DNA of 10,107 bases from NCBI GenBank assembly GCA_016209005.1, contig JACQWZ010000023.1:1-10107 (forward strand), written 5' to 3'. The stretch's first letter is position 1. Each line of letters opens with the position of its first letter. This DNA is from Candidatus Kuenenbacteria bacterium (GTDB taxonomy: Bacteria; Patescibacteriota; Patescibacteriia; UBA2591; PGYQ01). Of the stretch, positions 4,903 to 10,107 are shown piece by piece. A model generated the notes under the pieces. The model did not search any database and was not told the DNA's origin. It worked only from the letters and a program-made list of their open reading frames with translations. The translations under genes were made by a program, and so were the position numbers.

Positions 4903-6549
4903 ATGTCTATAAGAAAAAAAACTGGGTTAATATTTTGCGGGATTTTGATTCTGGCTGGTTTGGCTGGAGTTGTGGTTTGGCCAAATGGACCAGATATTAA
5001 AATCGGAAAATATTTTAAAGAATTAAAATATCATCTCGGCTTGGATTTGCAAGGCGGGGCTCATTTGGTTTATGAAACTGATGTTTCTAAAATTCCTTTA
5101 AAAGAACAAGGCGCGGCAATTTTGGCGGTTCGCGATGTGATTGAAAAAAGAATTGATATGTTTGGAATTTCCGAACCAATTATCCAAACAACCAAAGAAA
5201 AAGGAAGCGAAAAAATAATTATTGAATTACCTGGAATTAAAGATGTTAATCAAGCTATTAGAATGATTGGCCAAACTCCTATTTTGGAATTTAAAGAACA
5301 AGATAGCACTCCCCCACCCGTATTAACCGAGGAACAAAAAAAAGAAATAGAAGAATATAATACTAATGCCAAAAAAAAAGCCGATGATGTTTTGCAAAAA
5401 GTTTTAAACGGAGGAAATTTTGCAGATTTAGCAAAAGAATTTTCTGATTGTCCAAGTAAAGAAAAAGGAGGAGATTTAGGTTGGTTTAGTAAGGGAATGA
5501 TGGTACCTCAATTTGAAGAAGCAGTTTTAAAATTAAAGAAAAATGAAATGACAAAAGAATTAGTAAAAACAGATTTTGGTTATCATATTATTTTAAAAAC
5601 CGATGAAAGAGAAACAACAAAAGATAAAGAAAAAATTCAGGAAATTAAAGCGAGTCATATTTTAATTAAAACAAAATCAGAAAGAGATTATATTCCTTAT
5701 AAAGATCCTTGGAAATATACTGGATTAACAGGGAAACAATTAAAAAGAGCGTCTTTAGAATTTGATTCTAACACCAGCGAGCCTCAAGTTAGTTTGGAAT
5801 TTGATAAAGAAGGGAAAGAATTATTTGGAGAAATTACCAAAAGAAATATAGGAAAACCAGTGGCAATATTTTTAGATGGCGCGCCAATTAGCCTTCCAGT
5901 TGTCAGAGAAGCGATTACTACCGGACAAGCGGTAATCTCTGGAAATTTTTCTTTGCCAGAAGCCCAAGAATTAATTAAACGTTTGAACGCTGGAGCCCTG
6001 CCAGTGCCAATTAAACTTGTTAGTCAACAAACAATTGGTCCAAGCTTAGGAAAAATTTCCATTCAAGAAAGTTTAAAAGCCGGAATTATTGGATTAATTT
6101 TAGTCGCTTTATACATGATTTTATTTTATCGTTTTAAAGGATTTTTATCTGTCATCGCTTTAGGAATTTATACAATGATTGTTTTAGCTATTTTTAAATT
6201 AATCCCAGTTACTTTAACCTTAGCGGGTATTTCAGGTTTTATTTTATCTATTGGAATGGCCGTTGACGCTAATATTTTAATTTTTTCAAGAATAAGAGAA
6301 GAATTAAAAGCTGGAAAACCTAAGGCCTTGGCAATTGAGGAAGGATTTAAACGCGCCTGGCTTTCAATTCGCGACAGCAATGTTTCAACTTTAATTACTT
6401 GTTTTATTCTTTATTGGTTTGGCACAAGCATGGTTCGAGGTTTTGGAATTACTCTAGCTATTGGTGTCTTAGTCAGCATGTTTTCCGCCATCACAATTAC
6501 AAGAACACTTTTGATATTAACTAGTTCGTTTGGTTTTAAAAATAAATAA
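4903..6549 (+). CDS. secD: Protein translocase subunit SecD with an inserted parvulin-like domain
   Basis: A 548-residue protein. It has an N-terminal membrane helix (about 8-26), the first-domain signature HLGLDLQGGAHLVYE (44-58), the P1 head, TGLTGKQLKRA (273-283), GKPVAIFLDGAPIS (317-330), LNAGALPVPI (361-370) and then five membrane segments (about 390-540) with GMAVDANILIFSRIREEL (451-468). SecD works with SecF and SecYEG, using the proton-motive force to help pull exported proteins across the membrane. Residues about 153-258 are extra: they contain NGGNFADLAKEFSDCPSKEK, GGDLGWFSKGMMVPQFEEAV and DFGYHIILKTDE, a parvulin (PpiC-type) prolyl isomerase fold. The strand that normally starts such a domain (IKASHILIKT, 248-257) comes last, so the domain looks circularly permuted. 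The start at 4903 places basic residues before the helix. SecD identity is certain; the permutation is inferred. Confidence 0.96.
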   Translation: MSIRKKTGLIFCGILILAGLAGVVVWPNGPDIKIGKYFKELKYHLGLDLQGGAHLVYETDVSKIPLKEQGAAILAVRDVIEKRIDMFGISEPIIQTTKEKGSEKIIIELPGIKDVNQAIRMIGQTPILEFKEQDSTPPPVLTEEQKKEIEEYNTNAKKKADDVLQKVLNGGNFADLAKEFSDCPSKEKGGDLGWFSKGMMVPQFEEAVLKLKKNEMTKELVKTDFGYHIILKTDERETTKDKEKIQEIKASHILIKTKSERDYIPYKDPWKYTGLTGKQLKRASLEFDSNTSEPQVSLEFDKEGKELFGEITKRNIGKPVAIFLDGAPISLPVVREAITTGQAVISGNFSLPEAQELIKRLNAGALPVPIKLVSQQTIGPSLGKISIQESLKAGIIGLILVALYMILFYRFKGFLSVIALGIYTMIVLAIFKLIPVTLTLAGISGFILSIGMAVDANILIFSRIREELKAGKPKALAIEEGFKRAWLSIRDSNVSTLITCFILYWFGTSMVRGFGITLAIGVLVSMFSAITITRTLLILTSSFGFKNK

Positions 6550-6569
6550 AATAATTTAAGGAAAAATAA

Positions 6570-6730
6570 CCCGTAATGAGTAACCGGTAACCAGTAATAT
6601 AAAACACGAAATAGTTAAAAGTTTAAAGTTAAAAGTCACAGTCTCAAGTTAAAAGTTTAAATTCTTGATTATTTACAACTTTGAATTTTTAACTTTAACT
6701 TTTCACTTTACACTTTGCATTTTAAACTTA
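6570..6730. repeat. Low-complexity inverted repeats between secD and secF
   Basis: GTAATGAGTAACCGGTAACC-type units are followed by AGTTAAAAGTTTAAAGTT on one side and TTTTTAACTTTAACTTTTCA on the other. The two halves can pair imperfectly into a long AT-rich hairpin. secD and secF are usually adjacent or fused, so a 242-bp spacer filled with repeats is notable. Nothing here looks coding; 6731-6791 is plain AT-rich leader. Confidence 0.55.
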
Positions 6731-6791
6731 CTTTTTATTTTAAATTTATTAATGTTAATAAATTTGTAGTTAATTTTATTATTATTAATTT

Positions 6792-7703
6792 ATGCATATC
6801 ATTCAGCATCGTAAAATTTATTTTTCTATTTCAAGCGCTTTGATTATTGTTAGCATTCTTAGTTTAATTCTTTGGCAATTTAAATTAAATATTGATTTTA
6901 CTGGCGGCGCTTTAATGGAAGTAGAATTTCAAAATAACAGACCAACTGTTGAACAAATTAAAGAAAAAATTAATTCTTTAAATCTTGGAGAAACCAGCGT
7001 TCAATTTACAAATTCAAAAGGCGTAATTATTAAAACAAAAAATATTGATGAAGAAACACATCAAAAAATAATAACAACATTGCAAGAAATTGCGTCAACT
7101 GATAAAAAAGAAAAGAAAATTGAAGAAAAGAAATTTTTTTCAATCGGTCCAACAATTGGAAAAGAGACAAAAGAAAAAGCGATAAACGCGACAATCATAG
7201 CCATTATTATTATTATTATTTATATCGCTTGGGCGTTTAGAAAAATATCTAAACCAATTAGTTCGTGGAAATATGGTTTAATCGCAATTATTGCCTTAGT
7301 TCATGACATAGTTATTACTTTAGGCGCTTTTTCTATAATGGGACATTTTTTAGGTATTGAAATTGGAGCTACTTTTATTATCGCTCTTTTAACTATTTTA
7401 GGATATTCAAATCATGATACTATTATTATTTTTGATCGTTTAAGAGAAAATCTTTTAAAATCAAAAGGCAAAGATTTTGAAGATACGGTGAATATAAGCA
7501 TAAATGAAACCATTGCTCGTTCCATAAATACTTCTTTAACAGTTTTATTGTCTTTGTTCGCTGTTTTCTTTTTTGGCGGCGCTTCAGTCAGAGATTTTAT
7601 TTTAGCTTTAATTATCGGAATTATTGCCGGAACTTATTCTTCTATTTTTGTCGCTTGTCCTTTATTGGTTGTTTGGGAGAGAATTAGAAAACTAGCCTCT
7701 TAG
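6792..7703 (+). CDS. secF: Protein translocase subunit SecF
   Basis: A 303-residue protein with an N-terminal membrane helix (about 9-28). The SecF signature NIDFTGGALMEVEF spans 33-46, and an extracytoplasmic P1 domain with a lysine-rich linker follows (about 47-118). FSIGPTIGKE (116-125) leads into five further membrane segments (about 131-296). Key blocks are LVHDIVITLG (169-178) and ILGYSNHDTIIIFDRLRENL (202-221), the SecF equivalent of the SecD GMAVDAN region; the usual GYSVNDT is GYSNHDT here. It pairs with SecD in the Sec holo-translocon and acts in the same step of export. The ATG at 6792 gives the standard length and position of the first helix. The TAG stop falls on the first unit of a repeat, 33 bp before ftsQ. 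Identification is secure. Confidence 0.96.
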   Translation: MHIIQHRKIYFSISSALIIVSILSLILWQFKLNIDFTGGALMEVEFQNNRPTVEQIKEKINSLNLGETSVQFTNSKGVIIKTKNIDEETHQKIITTLQEIASTDKKEKKIEEKKFFSIGPTIGKETKEKAINATIIAIIIIIIYIAWAFRKISKPISSWKYGLIAIIALVHDIVITLGAFSIMGHFLGIEIGATFIIALLTILGYSNHDTIIIFDRLRENLLKSKGKDFEDTVNISINETIARSINTSLTVLLSLFAVFFFGGASVRDFILALIIGIIAGTYSSIFVACPLLVVWERIRKLAS

Positions 7704-7728
7704 CTTGTAGCTTTTTAGCTTGTAGGGA
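7701..7728. repeat. AGCTT/TAG repeat supplying the secF stop and possibly the ftsQ Shine-Dalgarno
   Basis: TAGCTTGTAGCT followed by a second TAGCTTGTAGGG. The first TAG is the secF stop in the same register as at mltG (TTAGCTTGTAGCT at both). The terminal AGGG lies 8 bases before the ATG at 7737, so it could serve as a Shine-Dalgarno. Confidence 0.65.
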
Positions 7729-7736
7729 AATTAATT

Positions 7737-8864
7737 ATGCAAAAACAATCTAAGATTAAATTAGATTATCATCGTTCAAGTTATAAAAATACATCTTTAT
7801 CGCAAAATAAAAATTCTCGACAATATTATAATAATATTATTAAAAAAAGAAGAAAGATGTTTTTTTTAATCTTTCTTTTTTTGTGCTTAATTATTGGTTT
7901 TTATTTTTTATTTTTTTCTTCTTATTTTGACATTCAAAATTTTGAAATTTCTAAAACACAAAACATTCCTCAAGAAAAAATTAAAAAAATAGCCCTTGAT
8001 CAATTTGAACAGAAAAGATTTTTTTTCTTTAATCAAAAAAATCTTTTTATTTTTAATAAAAAAACGTTTCAAAATAATTTAAATCAAAAATATAATTTAA
8101 GTAAATTAAAAATCCATAAAGAATTTAAAAATCCTTTATGGATACCAACGATTAAAATTAATTTAGAAGAAAAAATTTCCGCTTTAATTTGGATAACCCC
8201 TGATGATAAATGTTATTTTCTTGATGAAACGGGAATGGCGCTTGAAACAATCAACAATCAACAATTAACAATTAACAATAAAAAAAACACAAAAACACAA
8301 GAAAATCAGCTCAAAACTGATCAGCTTCTATCTAACACAGAAACACAAGAACAAGAAAATTTAAAAAATATTATACAATGCGAGCCTGAAAAGTTAGTTG
8401 AAAAATTTAAAAAATTTCCTATAATTTATAATGAATCCGATGAAAAATTAAAAATTAAAGAAGTGGCAGTTTCTAAAAAATTAATTCAATCAATTTTATT
8501 TCTTTATAAAACATTGCCAATAAAAACTAAAATAGAAATAAGTTATTTTAAAATTCCAGTTTTAAAAAAAATGGTCCCACGGCTGACTGATGAAAAAGAA
8601 AACCAAAAAATTATTTCACAACAACAACCGATTGTTTCTAAAAATAATTTAGAAGAAGAATATAAAAAATTAGAAAAAACTGAAATAAGAGTAGTTGCCA
8701 AAGATGGTTTTGAAATTTATTTTGATATTTTCTTTTCTGATTTAGATCAACAAATAAATACTTTACGCAAAGTTTTAGATCAAGAAATAAAAGACAAATT
8801 ATCTTCTTTAGAATATATTGATTTGCGATTTGGCAATAGAGTTTATTATAAGGTGAAAGAATGA
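7737..8864 (+). CDS. ftsQ: FtsQ-like cell division protein (POTRA domain)
   Basis: A 375-residue bitopic membrane protein. It has a basic cytoplasmic N-terminus (1-40), one membrane helix (about 41-61), then FDIQNFEISKTQNIPQEKI (64-82), which opens a POTRA domain (about 64-145). The beta domain includes WITPDDKCYFLDETGMAL (152-169) and ends in EYIDLRFGNRVYYKVKE (359-375), a typical FtsQ-family closing strand. FtsQ/DivIB links early and late divisome proteins outside the membrane; in E. coli it binds FtsL and FtsB. Residues about 171-188 (TINNQQLTINNKKNTKTQ) are low complexity and encoded by intergenic-type repeats, and the region to about 215 is also extra compared with the family. The gene ends in tandem TGA TAA. 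Sequence identity within this family is low, so the call rests on architecture and the terminal motif. Confidence 0.8.
   Translation: MQKQSKIKLDYHRSSYKNTSLSQNKNSRQYYNNIIKKRRKMFFLIFLFLCLIIGFYFLFFSSYFDIQNFEISKTQNIPQEKIKKIALDQFEQKRFFFFNQKNLFIFNKKTFQNNLNQKYNLSKLKIHKEFKNPLWIPTIKINLEEKISALIWITPDDKCYFLDETGMALETINNQQLTINNKKNTKTQENQLKTDQLLSNTETQEQENLKNIIQCEPEKLVEKFKKFPIIYNESDEKLKIKEVAVSKKLIQSILFLYKTLPIKTKIEISYFKIPVLKKMVPRLTDEKENQKIISQQQPIVSKNNLEEEYKKLEKTEIRVVAKDGFEIYFDIFFSDLDQQINTLRKVLDQEIKDKLSSLEYIDLRFGNRVYYKVKE
8248..8300. repeat. Interspersed repeat modules inside the ftsQ coding region
   Basis: CAATCAACAATTAACAATTA-type tandem units are followed by AAAAACACAAAAACACAA. The second module matches the intergenic tracts at 1644-1662 and 4797-4845. 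Here the modules are read in frame as TINNQQLTINNKKNTKTQ, between two conserved parts of the protein. Confidence 0.65.
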
Positions 8865-8901
8865 TAAAATAATTTTTAATTTTTAATTTTATTTATTTAA
8901 T

Positions 8902-9041
8902 CTTGAATTACGAAATGCAAAATAACCCATGTTTGTCATTGCGAGTGCATCCAAAGCAATCTATATTTTAGGCTTAATTATAAGATTGCTTCGTCGGAAG
9001 CCTCCTCGCAATGACACAAAAACTACGTTTCGTAATTCAAG
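8902..9041. repeat. Nested palindromic repeat before tRNA-Asp
   Basis: The outer arms CTTGAATTACGAAA (8902-8915) and TTTCGTAATTCAAG (9028-9041) are perfect 14-bp complements. Inside lies a complete GTCATTGCGAG element: TGTCATTGCGAG at 8934-8945, CTCGCAATGACA at 9005-9016, and inner arms around AGCAATCT and AGATTGCT. Its middle segments differ from the member at 1856. The structure fills most of the gap between ftsQ and the tRNA. Confidence 0.85.
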
Positions 9042-9050
9042 GTATTTAAC

Positions 9051-9087
9051 CTAAGAAGCTAAAAAGCTAATTTCTAAGAAGCTAATT
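9051..9087. repeat. AAGCTAA-type repeat upstream of tRNA-Asp
   Basis: Units of CTAAGAAGCTAA and AAAAGCTAATTT, the reverse-strand form of the AGCTT/TAG repeat seen at mltG, secF and the pseudogene. It ends a few bases before the tRNA. Confidence 0.6.
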
Positions 9088-9089
9088 TA

Positions 9090-9166
9090 TGGACTCGTGG
9101 TGTAGTGGTTAACATGTCTCCCTGTCACGGAGAAGATCGCCGGTTCGAATCCGGTCGAGTCCGCCA
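9090..9166 (+). tRNA. tRNA-Asp (anticodon GTC), with one extra base in the anticodon loop
   Basis: Acceptor GGACTCG pairs with CGAGTCC, followed by discriminator G and an encoded CCA. The D arm is GTGT-AGTGGTTA-ACAT and the T arm GCCGG-TTCGAAT-CCGGT. The anticodon stem TCTCC pairs with GGAGA around anticodon GTC (9124-9126). Between these stems there are eight bases, CCTGTCAC, instead of the usual seven, because the run at 9119-9122 has four C. The gene is therefore 77 nt including CCA where 76 is expected. Everything else fits a functional tRNA-Asp that decodes GAC and GAU. The extra C may be real or a sequencing indel. Confidence 0.95.
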
Positions 9167-9208
9167 CACTTCGCCGCTACGTCGCACAAAGCTATGTAGC
9201 GTCGTGTG
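9165..9208. repeat. Hairpin directly after tRNA-Asp
   Basis: CACAC (9165-9169) pairs with GTGTG (9204-9208), and CGCTAC (9175-9180) pairs with GTAGCG (9196-9201), with an internal bulge and a 15-base loop. It overlaps the CCA end by two bases and has no T-run, so it is not a classic terminator. It could be a processing signal or another interspersed repeat. The rest of the gap to 9366 is AT-rich with no gene that I can see. Confidence 0.5.
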
Positions 9209-9366
9209 ATAAAGCTTCATGTGATCTTTGGCTATTATATTTAATCTTATACTTTTATCTTAGATGATTTTAGATTATTTGAAAGAATTTAATAATATTT
9301 TACATTTCATAATTTAAAGTAAATTAAAAAACGTTTTACTTAGTATGTTTATTTATTATCTATATG

Positions 9367-9402
9367 TGTTCACTTATCTTGCCATGGCAAGATAAGTGAA
9401 CA
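9367..9402. repeat. Perfect 36-bp palindrome upstream of the second zinc-ribbon gene
   Basis: TGTTCACTTATCTTGCCA is followed immediately by its exact complement, with centre CCATGG and no loop. It ends 37 bp before the ATG at 9440. It could be an operator, a hairpin in the 5' leader, or an interspersed palindrome. No T-run follows, so a terminator is unlikely. Confidence 0.85.
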
Positions 9403-9439
9403 ATTAATACTAATAAATAATTAATTAATTAAAAATAAA

Positions 9440-9988
9440 ATGATAAATCAATATTCTAAAACTCCCAATTTTAACAAAGCCCTTAATGAAATATTAGACA
9501 ATTTAAAACCTCATCAAAAAATTTGTCAGCAATGCCAAAATGTTTTTGATATTTTTGCGGAAGATATTGAGTTTTACAAAATGCTTCAAGTTCCTCCGCC
9601 AAAATTGTGTCCAGAATGCCGAAAACAAAGAAGATTTGGTTTTTATAATAATATCTTGAAATTTTATAAAAAAGAAAATACTCTAACTGGCGAGAAAATT
9701 ATTTCAACATTTTCACCGGATTCCCCTTACAAAATTTTTGATTTAAAATATTGGTGGTCTGATAAATGGGGCGGAGAAGATTATGGAAGAGATTATGATT
9801 TTAATAAATCATTTTTTGAACAATTTCAAAAATTAAATTTAACTATTCCACATCCAGCGATTACTCATTATTGGAAAGGAGTGGTTGATAATCCTTATTC
9901 AATTTCTTTGCTTAATGCCAAAAATTGCTATTTTACCAACTTAGGAGGTTATGTTGAAAATATTCATTATATACTGGTTTTGTTTTAA
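9440..9988 (+). CDS. Multi-zinc-ribbon protein, N-terminal part only (cut by the inverted repeat)
   Basis: The native sequence runs to about residue 176. An N-terminal zinc ribbon is formed by KICQQC (Cys29, Cys32) and KLCPEC (Cys57, Cys60). It is followed by GEKIISTFSPDSPYKIF, YWWSDKWGGEDYGRDYDF and LLNAKNCYFTNLGGYVENI. The decayed gene at 1948-3890 has the same order (CQNC, CPEC, WWSDKWNPMDYGRNYDF), so this is a paralogue. Judged by the decayed copy, the full protein should be over 500 residues with further Cys-rich modules and C-terminal ribbons. From base 9967 the frame enters the inverted copy of bases 1-140 and stops after the foreign residues ILVLF. The last part is therefore not real protein. 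Function unknown: probably metal-binding, with no signal peptide. No clear Shine-Dalgarno is seen; the ATG at 9440 is the first in frame. Confidence 0.75.
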   Translation: MINQYSKTPNFNKALNEILDNLKPHQKICQQCQNVFDIFAEDIEFYKMLQVPPPKLCPECRKQRRFGFYNNILKFYKKENTLTGEKIISTFSPDSPYKIFDLKYWWSDKWGGEDYGRDYDFNKSFFEQFQKLNLTIPHPAITHYWKGVVDNPYSISLLNAKNCYFTNLGGYVENIHYILVLF

Positions 9989-10106
9989 ATTTCCCTAAAA
10001 TAAATTTTCAAATTTTATAGAATTAAATTTATTCCGGTTTAAATATTTCAAACAATCTTTTATCAAAACAGAAAAATCTTTTTCTAATCTGTTATGAGTA
10101 ACATTT
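9967..10106. repeat. Right copy of the 140-bp terminal inverted repeat
   Basis: Exact reverse complement of bases 1-140, so on the minus strand it encodes the same piece of methyltransferase with the same TAG. It joins the zinc-ribbon gene abruptly at 9966/9967. The size, close to 141, would suit an overlap left by a de Bruijn assembler with a large k-mer, but this is an inference. Confidence 0.95.
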
Positions 10107-10107
10107 T

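Noticed and set aside
9165..9208. Rho-independent terminator after tRNA-Asp
   Set aside because: The hairpin is bulged and lacks a following T-run, so I listed it only as a hairpin.
1..10107. Linear plasmid or virus with terminal inverted repeats
   Set aside because: The window carries chromosomal core genes (lepB, secD, secF, ftsQ, mltG, tRNA-Asp) and no replication or structural genes, and the right repeat cuts a gene mid-frame.
1..10107. Alternative genetic code (TGA read as Gly, as in some Patescibacteria)
   Set aside because: No intact gene contains an in-frame TGA, glycine is encoded by normal codons, and ftsQ ends in TGA followed at once by TAA.

Overview
The window is AT-rich and carries core bacterial housekeeping genes among many short intergenic repeats. 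The likely host is a Candidate Phyla Radiation (Patescibacteria, Parcubacteria-like) bacterium. This rests on four things: the base composition; a SecD with an inserted parvulin-like domain; two copies of a cysteine-rich multi-zinc-ribbon protein family that I associate with these genomes; and dense palindromic repeats. No in-frame TGA interrupts the intact genes, so the code looks standard. The lineage call is from recall of families, not from a search.

Layout, all genes on the + strand: the 3' end of a DNA methyltransferase gene with an in-frame TAG (2-379); mltG (398-1513); a 430-bp tract of mosaic repeats; a decayed zinc-ribbon gene (about 1948-3890) broken by frameshifts, an internal deletion and two inverted copies of a 119-bp MITE-like element; a hairpin repeat with a second, 98-bp MITE-like element inside it (3935-4160); lepB (4205-4789); secD (4903-6549); secF (6792-7703); an ftsQ-like gene (7737-8864); a nested palindromic repeat; tRNA-Asp (9090-9166); a perfect 36-bp palindrome (9367-9402); and the start of a second zinc-ribbon gene (9440-about 9966).

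The intact genes all act at the cell envelope. SecD and SecF assist Sec-dependent export, LepB cleaves signal peptides from exported proteins, MltG trims nascent glycan strands, and FtsQ belongs to the divisome. They may be co-transcribed, but gaps of 33 to over 200 bp filled with repeats separate them, so the operon is not proven.

The last 140 bases (9967-10106) are an exact reverse complement of bases 1-140. This cuts the second zinc-ribbon gene and most likely marks a contig-end or assembly-graph artefact, though a real inverted repeat is possible. The most interesting biology is the repeat activity: two MITE-like families caught inside identifiable targets, repeat modules inside the ftsQ reading frame, and repeats that supply stop codons. 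The SecD parvulin insert also appears circularly permuted, and the tRNA-Asp has an extra base in its anticodon loop.
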